Positions 22,795-33,859 of a DNA stretch of 64,000 nt are shown here, one piece after another (position 1 is the first letter of the stretch; each line of letters begins with the position of its first letter). The notes under the pieces are model-generated. The model ran no database searches. It was given only the letters and a program-made list of their open reading frames with translations, and had not been told where the DNA came from. The translations under genes and the position numbers were made by a program. The DNA is from Musa acuminata AAA Group (lineage: Eukaryota > Streptophyta > Magnoliopsida > Zingiberales > Musaceae). The DNA lies in the NCBI RefSeq assembly GCF_036884655.1, contig NC_088342.1, positions 32,587,001 through 32,651,000 of the forward strand, read 5' to 3'.

Positions 22795-22881
22795 TAGAAA
22801 ATATCGCTTTCAAATCCCTTATGTGGCATACTTGATGTCAACCGCCTCACTGGTCCAAATTATACGGATTGGCTCCGTAAC

Positions 22882-23601
22882 TTGAGAATTGTTCTTACGA
22901 CGGAGAAAATTGTGTACGTCCTTGATATAGTGATGCCTCCGCCCGAAGAAGGGACAAGCGAGGATGAGATCGCTCGCTACGTGAAGTACATTGATGACTC
23001 CACTCTTACTCAGTGCTATATGTTGGGCTCTATGACTCCTGAGTTACAGAGACAACATGAAAAGATGGATGCCAGATCCATTCTCCTACATGTCTGTAAA
23101 TTGTTTGAAGAACAAGGAAGGACTCAACAATATAAGATATCCAAGAGCCTCTTCCACGCTAGGATGACTGAGGGGACACCGGTTCAGAACCATGTCCTAA
23201 AGATGATTGAGTGGATAGAGAAACTCACAGGTTTAGGAATGGTCCTAGAGGATAACTTGTGTGTGGACATTGTGCTTCAGTCCCTACCATATTCCTTTTC
23301 ACAGTTCATAATGAATTTTAATATGAACAAGCTTGAGGTGACTCTCTTAGAGCTCCTCAATATGTTGAGGGAGGCAGAGAGTACTATTAAGAAAGAGAAG
23401 CCAGTTCTCTATACTGGTGAGACCAGAAAGAAAAGGAAAGCAGAAAGGTCCCTTAAGAAGGGAAAGGGCAAGGGCAGACCAGGTAAAGCAAAGGTTGCTA
23501 AGAAAGACCCAACAAAGGACAAAGGCCAGTGCTTCCACTGTGGTAAAGATGGGCATTGGAAGAGGAACTGCAAAGAGTACCTTGTAGAGAGGGCGAAATA
23601 G
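22882..23601 (+). CDS. Copia Gag, N-terminus unclear
   Basis: The open frame extends upstream of the first ATG (22882) to about 22800 and includes [20 protein letters not shown], the usual start region of this gag class, but no ATG is present there. The true start is therefore lost or lies in a changed frame. Residues 1-170 from the ATG form the UBN2-type gag body. A basic stretch and the zinc knuckle [14 protein letters not shown] (CX2CX4HX4C, about residues 214-227) follow. Gag forms the virus-like particle and binds the element RNA. The frame ends at TAG 23599-23601, before protease. Confidence 0.8.
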   Translation: MRIVLTTEKIVYVLDIVMPPPEEGTSEDEIARYVKYIDDSTLTQCYMLGSMTPELQRQHEKMDARSILLHVCKLFEEQGRTQQYKISKSLFHARMTEGTPVQNHVLKMIEWIEKLTGLGMVLEDNLCVDIVLQSLPYSFSQFIMNFNMNKLEVTLLELLNMLREAESTIKKEKPVLYTGETRKKRKAERSLKKGKGKGRPGKAKVAKKDPTKDKGQCFHCGKDGHWKRNCKEYLVERAK

Positions 23602-23639
23602 AAACTTGGAGAAGCTTCAAGTACATTCATAATCAATCT

Positions 23640-23805
23640 CCAATTGTCAGATTTTTGTGATAGTGCATTGGTATTGGATACTAGTATTGCCTATCACATC
23701 TACAATTTATTATAAATTCTAGCAAAGCCGAGGGGAGATTGGCGAGAGGAATATTGCATAAATGTTTATTTATGCTAGACACTACTCTATATCTCATGAA
23801 TGTAA
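23640..23805 (+). pseudogene. Copia protease remnant
   Basis: SALVLDTSIAYHIYN matches the protease active-site region, but the expected DTGS reads DTSI, and a TAA stop follows within a few codons (about 23713). The catalytic glycine is therefore lost and the reading frame is closed. This alone would stop polyprotein processing. Confidence 0.75.
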
Positions 23806-26403
23806 GTGTCTAAGAGGAAACGAGATGAGGTGAACAGTGCATACCTATGGCGTTGTAGGCTAGGTCACATCCATGAGGGAATGATTCAAAAGTTGTTAAA
23901 TGATGGATATCTAGATCTATTCGACTATGTGTCATATGCAACTTGCGAGCCTTGCCTTCGTGGAAAACTGACCAACTCTCCATTTAGTGGAATTGGAGAG
24001 AGAGCCATTGAGCTGTTGGAACTCATACATAGTGATGTATGTGGACCCATGTTAACTCGTGCCATTGGTGGTTACTCCTACTTCATTACCTTTACTGATG
24101 ATTTCTCAAGGTATGGATATGTGTACTTAATGAAGTACAAGTCTGAGGCTTTTGAGAAATTCAAAGAGTATAAGAATGAGGTGGCGAACCAGACTAGAAA
24201 GAGTATCAAAACTCTTCGATCAGATCGAGGAGCTGAGTACTTAAGTATAGAGTTTACTCAGTTCCTCAAGGACCATGGGATATTATCCCAATGGACACCT
24301 CTTTATACACCTCAGCTCAATGGTGCCTTTGGAAGGAGGAATTGTACGCTGTTAGATATGGTACGGTCCATGATGAGTTTCGCTGACCTACCCATCTTAT
24401 TCTAGGGATATGCCCTAGAGACCGCAGCCTACCTTCTGAACAGAGTTCCAACTAAGTCGGTAGTATCTACACCATATGAGATATGGAAAGGGAAGAAGCC
24501 TGATCTTAAGGTTGTTAAGATTTGGGGCTGCCCTGCCCACGTTAAAAGATACAACCCCGATAAGTTAGAATCAAGGACAGAGCGATACAAATTTGTGGGA
24601 GACCCCAAGGAAACTTGTGGGTATTATTTCTATCATCTCGAGGACCAAAAGGTCTTTGTAGCTAAGAGAGCAGTGTTCCTTAAGAAGGAACACATTCTTG
24701 GCGGAGATAGTGGGAGAATGATAGAGTTAAGTGAGGTTGGAGAACCAAGCTCAAGCACCACTCTACAGCCCGAGTCTGTTCAGGTACCTAATACACAAGT
24801 TTCAACTTTATGTAGGTCTGATAGAGTATCTCAGCCTCCTAAGAGATATGTGGGACATATTAGAGGAGAGGATGATGAGGATATTGATCCTCAGACCTAT
24901 GAGGAGGCTATTATGAGTATAGACTCCGGGAAGTGGCAAGAAGCCATGAATTCTGAGATGGATTCTATGTACTCCAACAAGGTTTGGAACCTAGTTGATA
25001 CGCACAAAGGTATTGTACCCATCGGTTGCAAGTGGATCTTTAAGAAAAAGATCGAAATAGATGGAAAGGTAGAGACTTATAAAACAAGGCTAGTGGCTAA
25101 GGGGTATCGTCAAAGGCAAGGTGTTGACTACGACGAAACCTTCTCACCCGTAGCAATGCTAAAATCCATCATAATTCTATTGGCTTTTGCAGCACCCTAT
25201 GATTATGAGATCTGGCAGATGGATGTGAAAACCACATTCCTCAATGGGAACCTCGAGAAGGAGGTGTATATGATGCAACCTGAGGGATTAGTGTCCAAGA
25301 ACTGCCCAAATAAAGTGTGTAGGTTGCTTAGATACATTTATGGACTAAAGCAAGCTTCCAGAAGTTGGAACATAAGATTTGATGAGGCAATCAGATCTTA
25401 TGACTTTGTTAAGAACGAAGATGAGCCTTGTGTGTACAGGAAGGTAAGTGAGAGCGCTATCACCTTTTTGGTGTTATATGTGGATGACATCCTGATCATT
25501 GGGAATGACGTAGGAATGCTATCCATAGTAAAGGCTTGGTTATCTAGACACTTCTCCATGAAGGACTTAGGGGAAGCATCCTATATCTTGGGGATTCAAA
25601 TATATAGAGATAGATCCAAAAGGATGCTTGGCTTGTCCTAGTCCAGGTATATAGAAACCATTGTCAAAAGGTTTGGCATAGAAAATTCCAAGAGATGTCT
25701 CATACCGATGAGACATGGGATATCGCTTTCTACGAGTATGTCCCCAAAGACGCTAGAAGAAAGGGCGAACATGGATATGATACCTTATGCCTCAGTAATA
25801 GGGTCTATCATATATGTCATGCTATGTACTAGGCCTGATATAACGCATGCTTTGAGTGTCACGAGCAGGTATCAGGCGGATCTAGGCTTGGAGCACTGGA
25901 AAGCAGTAAAGTGTATCCTTAAGTACTTGAGAAGGACTAAGGATCTTTTACTAGTATATGGAGGTAATAGCCTTAAGGTTGAAGGCTACACTGACTCAAG
26001 TTTTCAGTTTGATGTCGATGATAGCAAGTCGAATTCAGGGTATGTGTACACCTTGAATGGAGGAGCAATGTGCTGGAAGAGTTCCAAGCAAGATACTACT
26101 GCTGACTCGACCACAGAGGCGGAGTACATTGCTGCATCAGATGCAGCAAAGGAGGGAGTCTGGTTGAAGAAGTTCATCACAAATTTGGGAGTCGTGTCGG
26201 GTAGCGAGGAGCCGATCTCCTTATATTGCGATAACAACGGGGCGATTGCTCAAGCGAAGGAACCTAGGTCTTATCATAAATCTAAGCATGTTCTAAGGAG
26301 GTTCCACTTTATCAGAGATATCATAACCCGAGGAGATGTAGCAGTGGAAAGAGTTACATCCGAAGATAACATTGCAGATCCACTAACTAAACCGTTGTCT
26401 TAG
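23806..26403 (+). pseudogene. Copia integrase, reverse transcriptase and RNase H, broken by stops
   Basis: The region reads in one frame apart from two TAG codons. Integrase: zinc motif HxxxH...CxxC (LGHIHEG, CEPC, 23860-23960), catalytic core HSDVCGP and SDRGAEY. The usual NGVxERRN reads NGAFGRRN, so the catalytic Glu is replaced. TAG at 24403-24405 stands where TGG (Trp) is expected. Reverse transcriptase: 25000-25640 with YVDDILIIGN. TAG at about 25639-25641 stands for an expected Gln. RNase H: 25708-26403 with DTTADSTTEAEYIAAS and a normal end. Both TAG sites fit C-to-T or G-to-A change in a CAG/CTG context. Confidence 0.88.
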
Positions 26404-26463
26404 ATTATCTTTGAGAGTCATAGGGGTCTGATGGGGATCAGACACATAGGTGATTGGCTTTAG

Positions 26464-26477
26464 GTCAAGTGGGACAT
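26464..26477 (+). other. Polypurine tract
   Basis: GTCAAGTGGGACAT lies directly before the 3' LTR start. It is weaker in purines than the common AAGTGGGAGA form. Confidence 0.6.
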
Positions 26478-28052
26478 TGCTAGTCATAGGTGCCCAGCAA
26501 GCCAATCACGTGAGTGATGGCACATGTGACTTGATACAGAATCTTTTTGCTTATTATATTTCTGCATATATCACTTTATAACTATTGCATATATGCATAT
26601 ATATATTGTGATGTCCTTGGATTTGTGCATTGGGAATCGGATCATGATGAGATCACGATAATGAGATTGATTCACCTTTAAACACATATCCTAAATAATC
26701 CCGATCATAGGTTACTCAAGAGAGAAAACATGATAACCGAACAGACTGGTGTGCTGTATACTCGTCCATATGATGGATGCAGCTGGTCTCATAGCTGCTT
26801 ATATAGGGACACTAGGGATACAATATAGGTGCTCATTAGAGAATGAGGTCACTGATTGATCCGCTTACGGAATGTTGGATGGTTGATGATGCCTTATTGT
26901 CAAACAGTGATTTCGTAGTCTTAGTGGTGTATCTAGTCCTTAGACTTGAGATACCAAGGATGTCCTATATGAGTGCTCCACTCTTTGATACCAGACTTAT
27001 AGGTTTGGCTGTCCCAGATCTAGTACAGTTGGTCATTGGGACTGGTAGTCGACTTTACGAGGGCTATTGAGTGTTAATAGAGGATCATCCACTCTTGGCA
27101 TCATGAGAGGAATATCTCATGTGTTCTTGCTCAAACAAATCCCTAGCCAGGGTCATTCGGGTTGAGAGAGAAAGAGTTCTCCGGGAGAATCCGATTAGAG
27201 CGAGACTCGACTAGAAATCGTATGGGTCTAATAGCACCATGCTCGATATACAGTCTTTGGGATACTAGTAATTGAGGACAGACTGGTCCAATGGATTGGA
27301 TTCCCCTGTATCGTCTGGGGACTACGGTGTAGTGGCCTGGTACGTCCGTAGTCGATGAGTCAAGTGAATTATTACAGAGATAATAATTCACTGAGTTAGA
27401 AGGAGTTCTGACAGGTATGACTTACGGCCAGCTCGATATTGAGCCTAGAGGGTCACACACATATGGTAGGCATTGCGATAAGTAGAGGTTCGGATATGAG
27501 ATATCCGACGGAGCCCTTGTCTTATTGGATATCCAATAAGTCTCTGAATTATTGGATCCCATAGACGAGATCCAATAAGAGCCCATGAGAGATTATTGGA
27601 TAGAGATTCACTAATCTAAAAGGCTTGGGTTATTGGATGCGGATCCAATACCCACTAGGCGAGGATCCATTAGGGTTTGACAAGAGACCTCTATAAATAT
27701 GAGGGATTCAGAGCCTCATAGGCTAAAGCCTTTGCTTGCCTCTCCTATTCTCCTCCCCCTCTCCACCTTAGAGCAGGCTTGGAGTTTTGAGGAGCGTCGT
27801 CGCAGCCTTGCTGTGTGGATCACCGCTAGAGAGGAGGACGCTTGACCTCCTTCACCCTCTCCTAAAGATTTGCAAGGAAACAGGGATATACGATCTCCCT
27901 AGGTAACACAATCTACTCTATACACAGTTTTAAGTTTCATGGATTTTGCGCACCAATCTTCGCATGATGACGAACATCTCTTTGGGAATCAGGGATTTTG
28001 TTTCCTTGTTCTTCCGCTGCGCATGTGATGTCGCCCCCAAGATTTCCCAACA
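26478..28052 (+). repeat. 3' LTR of the copia element
   Basis: It starts TGCTAGTCATAGG and ends GATTTCCCAACA, followed at once by the target duplication CAGCT. It matches the 5' LTR along its length, with a short (TA) tract, a ~27-bp deletion near 27260 and a TATA box at 27692-27699. Confidence 0.9.
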
Positions 28053-28686
28053 CAGCTGCCACCGCCGCAGTCACAGCCCCTTCTTCTTTCCCTTCTCTTC
28101 TTCATCTCCTTCCCTTCTTCCTTTCTCTTCTCTTCTTTTCCTTCCTTCCCTTCTTTCCCAGCTGCAACTGTCGTAGTTGCAGCCGTAGCCACAGGCCCCT
28201 TCTTTCCCTTCTCTTCTTCCTCTCCTTCCCTTCTTCCTTCCTCTTCTTCTTTCCCAACCACAGCTGCCATAGCCGTAACCATGGTCGTAGCTGCCATGGC
28301 CGCAGCCACCTTCCCCTCTTCTTCTTCTTCTTCTTTTTCTTCTTCTTCTTCTTCTTCTTCTTCTTCTCATCTTCTTCCCTTCTTCTCTTCTTCTCCTCTT
28401 CTCCCCTTCTCCTCCCTAACGCATAGCACCTGCTCTCCTCTGTTTCCTCCTGCAAGAAACAGAGGTGCGCAGCCCTAGCACACAGCTACCATCTCTCGCT
28501 TCTTCTTTTTCTCTCCCACTTCTTCTTCTTCTTTTCTTCCCTTCTCCTCCCCGACGCCCCACACCTCCTATGTTTCCTCCTATGGGAAACAAAGGTCTCT
28601 CCTCTCCCTCTTCCCCCTCTTCTTCTTCTTCTTCTCTTCCTCTCCTCTTCTTCCCTTCTTCTCTTCCTCTCACTAATAGAGTGCAT
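28053..28686 (-). repeat. Fragment 3 of the split Ty3-type LTR, pyrimidine-rich
   Basis: It continues from 19234 with the same mix of CTTCTTC runs and GCCGCAGCCAC-like text. A CTT-rich microsatellite fills 28315-28420, with more at 28510-28680. The long open frames here on both strands are products of simple sequence (poly-Ser/Phe or poly-Lys/Arg/Glu) and are not genes. It ends at the target duplication TGCAT (28682-28686). Confidence 0.7.
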
Positions 28687-29278
28687 TGATGGGATATAAA
28701 GAGAAATAAACTTTTGTATATGAACAAATACTCGCAGGCCATAACACACAACGGAATTAAATGGAACCACAATCAAATAGAACACCAAGATATACGTGGA
28801 AAACCCCTTCAATGTGAAGGGTAAAAACCATGGGGCAAACTAGAGATAACCCACTATAATAATAATGAATATATAAATCTCAATTTCTTACCCAAAACCC
28901 TAGCAACAATCACAAAAGAATAACTAGGATACAAGGATCACGTCACTGTGCACAATATCTAAATCCTTCTTAATTCTCCCCAAGTAATCACAGTAAGAAT
29001 CTACTGTAGATCTGATTTAACCTGAGATGAAAGCATTGCTAGATGATTGAGAACAGTCTCTCTATGTTATCCTTGTCTTCTTCCCTTTCTTTCTCTTCGT
29101 TTTCTGCCTTGTTCTCCTCCTTTTCTTTGGAATCCCGTGACTACCAAAAACTGCCTTGTTGCTGCCTCTTTTTATAGCCACCACACCCCCCCAATATAAA
29201 TTAGGGTTAGGTTAAGAGGGGGTGAGCTGTGAGCTGATAAAGCTCACATTGGGCTGAATATGGGCTTCTAGCCCAACA
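28687..29278 (-). repeat. 3' LTR (left) of the RT-less copia
   Basis: TGATGGGATATAAAG...AGCCCAACA. It matches 31936-32512 with small differences. Confidence 0.9.
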
Positions 29279-29320
29279 ACCTCCCCCTTCAGCCCATAAG
29301 GGAGGTTGTCCCATGACTCC

Positions 29321-30710
29321 TCAATGTGAAGCCATACCGACCAACTGTCGACATATCTCCTGTCTTTCTTTTGGTAAGGTCTTTGTCAACATGTCTGCTC
29401 CGTTGTCATCTGTGTGAATTTTCTGAAGCTGTAACTGCTTCTCTTTCTGCTCACTTTCAACTTCTTCCTGATAACTCTCTGGTTCACCTGCATTAGTAAG
29501 CATCACATACTCATCTGTAGAGTATCTTCTAGAAGGTTGACGTTGTCTAGAAGATCTTCTCAATTGAGGTTCTACGGGAAGTTGCTCTCCAACTTCTTCT
29601 TGCTCAACATGTCCTGCAGGTAGATCAACATCAGGCTCTACACCATCTTCCTGCGCATCTCCCTCATCACCCTGATATACTAGAGGAGTAATTGGGTCAC
29701 AATCTGCTAATCCTTCTACAGAAGTTTTGGCCAGTGTCTTCTTCTTCAAATCTTCAAAGGTTTGATCCTCAAAGAAGACTACATCTCTGCTTCTGAATAC
29801 CTTCTGCTTTTCTGGATCCCAAAGCTTGTAACTAAATTGATCATGTAAGTAGCCAAGAAAAATACATTCTTTAGTCTTACCATCCAGCTTGGACCTCTCA
29901 TTATCTGGAACATGTGCAAATGCACGATAACCAAACACTCTCAAATGTTTGTAGGAAACATCTTTCCCTGACCATATATGCTCTACAACATCACTATCTA
30001 GGATTGTACATGGTGATAAGTTGATCACATCAACTGCAATCCTCAAAGCCTCATCCCAAAACCTTTTGGGTAGCTTGGCCTGTGAAAGCATACAACTGAT
30101 CTTTTCCATGATGGTGCGGTTCATCCTCTCTGCAATTACATTATGTTGAGGTGTACCAGGAAATGTCATCTCATGTTGAATCCCATGTGACCTACAATAA
30201 TCATTAAATAATCTTGTATACTCACAATCATTATCTGATCTTATGCATTTCAATTTCCTTTCTGTCTCCCTTTCAACCCTAGCATGAAACTCTTTGAAGA
30301 CATTAATCACCTGATCTTTGGTCTTCAAAGCATAGGCCCAAACTTTTCTGGAAAAATCATCTATAAAAGTGACAAAATAAAGTGTATCACTTATACCAGG
30401 AACATCAACAGATCCACTAGGAGTTTTTGTTCTCAAATGACCACATACCTGTATAAACATAGTCTAAGGCATACATTTTTCTAGACATAGCAGGACTAGC
30501 AAATGAAACTCTATGTTGTTTACCAGCCAAACAATCAATACAGGGGTTCAAATGTGTACCTCTAAGGTCTGGCAATACCTCTCTCTTGGAAAGAGCTTGC
30601 AGCCCCTTCTCGCTCATGTGTCCCAGTCGCCTATGCCACAACTCTATGCTGAAGTCTTTCTCTATAGCATTTAATTGCTCACCATAAGCTTTAGCTTGCA
30701 ACTTGTACAA
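29321..30710 (-). pseudogene. Integrase fused to the RNase H tail
   Basis: Reading on the minus strand from 30710, the integrase zinc region (ELWHRRLGHMSEKGL...CIDCLAGKQ) is followed by a frameshift near 30420-30460. The core then runs in a 379-codon frame with FIDDFSRKVWAY, IRSDNDCEYT and NVIAERMNRT, so the catalytic Glu is kept. The linker SSRQRQPSRRYS leads into VESEQKEKQLQLQKIHTDDNGADMLTKTL, where text from just before reverse transcriptase is joined in frame to the last ~35 residues of RNase H (joint about 29430-29450). The deletion keeps the frame, so a shortened protein could have been made before the frameshift arose. Confidence 0.85.
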
Positions 30711-30761
30711 AGTATGACATTTCTTTCCACTAGTTATAACAAGAGAACCCTTACTAAGCTT

Positions 30762-31022
30762 TTATTGCCCTCTATAAAATCTACTATCATAGTTTTCATC
30801 ATCTAGTCTTCCAACTAAAATTAAATTCAGCCTCAAGTCAACTACATGCCTCACATCCTTAAGCACCAACTTGCAGCTAAGGTTGATCTTTAAATGGATG
30901 TCTGCTATGACATAGTTGCCCATCTTGACAACACCAAAATTTTCAGACCTGTATGTAGCAAAAAACTCCCTCTGTGGTGTAGCATAATAAGAAGCACCTG
31001 TGTCAATCACCCACTCAAGATC
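30762..31022 (-). pseudogene. Copia protease segment
   Basis: WVIDTGASYYATP gives an intact DTGA active site, followed by the usual gag-pre-integrase lead-in (LVLKDVRHVVDLRLNLI). A stop at about 31023-31025 separates it from gag. Confidence 0.75.
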
Positions 31023-31820
31023 CTAACACACACAAGAAAAAATATCATCAGAAGAAGACAAAATCAAATAATCACCACCCTGCACTATAGTTGTAGTATT
31101 ATCCTTTGACTCTGTAGACTCCACTTCTTTTCTCTTTTTCTTGCTCTTCTTAGGTTGCTTACATTGGTTATTATAATGTCCTTTGTCGCCACAGTTATAG
31201 CAAACAATATCTTTTCTTGATCTTGACTTGCTCCTACCCATGCGTGAATTGCTTCTAGACTTTGACCTTCCTCTGTTCTCTGAGATAAGTGCTTGTGAAT
31301 CATTCTGAGATGTTGCTAAATTCTTTCTTCTCAACTTCTCATTCAACAAATTGCTTGTTACTTAACTCATGGTGACAACACCATTTGGCGCAGAATTACT
31401 GAGGGAAACCACTAGTGTCTCCCAACTTTCTGGTAATGAACTGAGAAGTAACAATGCTTGCAACTCATTATCAAGAGACATTTTCATAAAGGATAACTAG
31501 TTAGTAATACTCTGTATTTCATTCAAATGCTCAGTAATAGAAGCACCCTCTCTATATTTTAGGTTCACAAGTTTTCTAATCAAAAATGCTTTGTTACTAG
31601 TTGTTTTTCTTTCATAGAGACCTTCCAATTTTTTCCAAAGAGAATATGTAGTACTTTCAATAGAAACATGGTGAAAGACACTATCATCAAGCCATTGTCG
31701 AATAAACCCAACTGTTTTTCGATCTAACCTCTTCCACTCATCATCTGTCATAGTTGTGGGTTTTGCACTATCCCCCTGCAAAGGTCCATACAAATCTTTG
31801 CAATACAAGAGATCTTCCAT
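31023..31820 (-). pseudogene. Copia gag, broken by stops
   Basis: The first part (31820-31497) begins MEDLLYCKDLYGPL and contains the gag helices (SLWKKLEGLYERKTTSNKAFL). A TAG at about 31494-31496 and another stop near 31362 break the frame. The last part (31349-31023) has a basic stretch and the zinc knuckle CYNCGDKGHYNNQC. This is the Tnt1/Tork style of gag. Confidence 0.8.
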
Positions 31821-31935
31821 TCTTAGTTTTTATATCATCCAATTGTTTCCATTTAAACTAATCATGCGAGAAACATTACTAGCCTCCATATTCAAATACA
31901 AAATTAAATCACTATAACCCTGTTCTAATACTAGT

Positions 31936-32512
31936 TGATGGGATATAAATAGAAATAAACTTTTGTATATGAACAAATAATAGCAGGCCATAACACACAG
32001 CGGAATTAAATGGAACCACAATCAAATAGAACACCAAGATATATGTGGAAAACCCCTTCAATGTGAAGGGTAAAAATCACGGGGCAAACTAGAGATAATC
32101 CACTATAATAATAATAAATATACAAATCTCAATCTCTTGCCCAAAACCCTAGCAACAATCACAAGAGAATAATTGGGATACAAAGATCACGTCACTGTGC
32201 ACAATATCTAAATCCTCCCTAATTCTCCCCAAGTAATCACAGTAAGAATCTATTATAGATCTGATCTATCCTGAGATGAAAGCACTGCTAGATGATTGAG
32301 AATAGTCTCTCTATGTTGTCCTTGTCTTCTTCCCTTTTTTTCTCTTCATTTTCTGCCTTGTTCTCCTCCTTTTCTTTAGAATTCCGTGGTTGCCAAAAAC
32401 TGCCTTATTGCTATCTTTTTCTGTCTCTTTTTATAGCCACCACACCTCCCCTAATATAAATTGGGATTAGATAAAGCCCACCTTGGGCTGAATATGGGCT
32501 GTCAGCCCAACA
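31936..32512 (-). repeat. 5' LTR (right) of the RT-less copia
   Basis: TGATGGGATATAAATAG...AGCCCAACA, followed by TGCAT. Confidence 0.9.
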
Positions 32513-32663
32513 TGCATGAGAGACGATGGGATAAAATTATTATTTTTATTTTTATTTTTTAACTTAAGACTTTGATCACTGAATTTACTATGTTTACATT
32601 ATAAATCATCCGATTTATAAATAGATCCTTATAAATAATTAAAAAAACAAAGGGAATGTTATA
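32513..32663 (-). repeat. Fragment 4 (end) of the split Ty3-type LTR
   Basis: AT-rich text ending GGGAATGTTATA, the reverse of the LTR start TGTAACATCCC with the terminal G changed. The target duplication ATCAT follows at 32664-32668. Confidence 0.6.
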
Positions 32664-32702
32664 ATCATATACGGTAAGCATTTCACGGCTGTTTGATTGC
32701 AG

Positions 32703-32820
32703 ATATTCTGCAAGGAACCTTTTTTTTTTAATTGCCAAGGTAATAAATTTTAACAAGCCATGACAATCCACAACATAATAAATTTTAACAAGCCATGACA
32801 ATCATGATCGGCTTGTTAAC
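32703..32820 (+). pseudogene. CK2a exon (IFRKEPFF...DQLV region), scrambled
   Basis: After a good acceptor (GTTTGATTGCAG, ending 32702) the sequence encodes IFCKEPFF. A run of T then leads to a stop, and ATTGCCAAG|GTAATA looks like the normal exon end and donor (IAK). The exon piece for HDN(H)D(R)LV, CATGACAATCATGATCGGCTTGTTAA, appears downstream of that donor at about 32794-32819, not upstream of it. A 28-bp segment (32741-32768) is repeated at 32776-32803. The exon has therefore been rearranged and cannot be spliced normally. Confidence 0.7.
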
Positions 32821-32972
32821 TGTTGTTACTTCTATTTCGGATGCTTTCGCACAAATTTATTGTGTTGTGCTTTGTTAATATACCAATGTTTGTTGGACCA
32901 ATGGTATTTATGCTGGAGATTTATCTAGTTTGGTTGGTTTGCAGTTGATTCGTTTCTTCTCTCGTTTTCTAG

Positions 32973-33043
32973 ATTCTTGGTACTGATGAATCGAATGCAT
33001 ATCAGGCCGAATACCGTCTAGATCTTAATGCTCTTGTGGGAAG
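32973..33043 (+). pseudogene. CK2a exon (ILGTDELNAY...ALVGR region)
   Basis: A pyrimidine-rich acceptor (CTCGTTTTCTAG) precedes ATTCTTGGTACTGATGAA, and the exon encodes ILGTDESNAYQAEYRLDLNALVGR in frame. A conserved-type donor AAG|GTAATA follows. Relative to the family the middle is shorter by a few residues. It is in the right order and strand after the exons at 5538 and 32703. The next CK2a exon (HSRKPW...) is not found after the copia insertion at 33050. Confidence 0.8.
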
Positions 33044-33049
33044 GTAATA

Positions 33050-33544
33050 TGTTAGAAATCACTGAAACCAACTTGTGTTTCTAAATCATTATAATAGAAA
33101 CACAATAAAAAACTGATGCAGAAACAAAATAGCATATCTCCAGCCATTGTTGTCAAAAATTTCTACAGAGGTTTCTTCTTGAACTTTGGCACTTCTCGGC
33201 TCAAAACTCTCGCTTTAGATGGTGTAGGAAAGCCTTTCGCTTCAAAGAGATGATTGAGCCCAGGGACTAAAATCCTCATATATATAGATGTTCTCCCATC
33301 AAGAACATTTATTATCACCAATTCATAATGTTCAAGAATTAATTCAAACTTGTAACGTTTGGACCATAATGAAGAACTTTAATAATATTAAATATTTAAT
33401 TTAATAATAATAGTTTCATGTATAAAGAATAAAAAACTGAAATCATTTAAACCATAATTAATGAAGAAATTCATGATAATGAATTATGAATCTTATTGAG
33501 AATGATTACATTATTATTAAATATATTTAATAATAACGGTTACA
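33050..33544 (-). repeat. 3' LTR (left) of the 5.9-kb copia
   Basis: TGTTAGAAATCACTG...AACGGTTACA. It matches 38501-38994 with few differences. Confidence 0.92.
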
Positions 33545-33859
33545 TTCTCCTACTTGATCCATACGTTTATCTTAATAATTTGAATTAATCTTTCTTGAAC
33601 AACTTTCTTAAGAAATAAATACACAAATCATAGCGATAAGTCCTCTAAGAGCGAGTATTATCATCCATGTATCATGATGTATTTAGTTTCTTAATCTTAA
33701 TGTGGTAATATTACTTAATGAATAAACCTTATGTTTATTCTTGGTCGAGTAACAATATATTTTCTTAAAATAATATGCACATGAATGAGAAATTTTCACA
33801 ATATATAAGAGTTTCAATATCATTACAAAGTGGAACCAAGTCTCATTTTCTCTACATGA

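Larger units (their letters stand above)
19235..28052 (+). mobile_element. Full-length Ty1/copia retrotransposon (8.8 kb)
   Basis: The element is bounded by LTRs 19235-20861 and 26478-28052 and by a perfect target duplication CAGCT (19230-19234 and 28053-28057). It has an initiator-Met primer site, a long structured leader, gag, protease, integrase, reverse transcriptase and RNase H in copia order, and a purine tract before the 3' LTR. The pol region has in-frame stops, so this copy is not autonomous. The long LTRs would fit an Angela/Tork-type lineage, but I cannot place it firmly. Confidence 0.92.
28687..32512 (-). mobile_element. Ty1/copia element lacking reverse transcriptase
   Basis: LTRs lie at 28687-29278 and 31936-32512, with a perfect target duplication TGCAT (28682-28686 and 32513-32517). 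On the minus strand the order is LTR, decayed primer site (reverse of GTTCTAATACTA, about 31924-31935), gag, protease, integrase, RNase H tail, purine tract (reverse of CCTCCCCCTT, 29281-29290), LTR. The reverse transcriptase and most of RNase H are missing, so it could not move on its own. Confidence 0.88.
6223..32663 (-). mobile_element. Ty3/gypsy-type solo LTR split by six nested insertions
   Basis: The left end TGTCATGC and right end GGGAATGTTATA match, in reverse, the ends of the solo LTR at 13839-16564 (TGTAACATCCC...GGGGCGTGACA). ATCAT flanks both ends (6218-6222 and 32664-32668). The LTR's own sequence survives as 6223-7521, 17716-19234, 28053-28686 and 32513-32663, about 3.6 kb in total, in the correct order and orientation. 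Everything else in the interval is later insertions. The outer insertion sits in an intron of the CK2a pseudogene. No internal region of this element is present, so it is a solo LTR. Confidence 0.8.

Noticed and set aside
27989..28772. Several long open frames on both strands rich in Ser/Phe/Leu or Lys/Arg/Glu
   Set aside because: They come from CTT/CCT simple sequence in the split LTR. Frames exist on both strands at once and have no domain.
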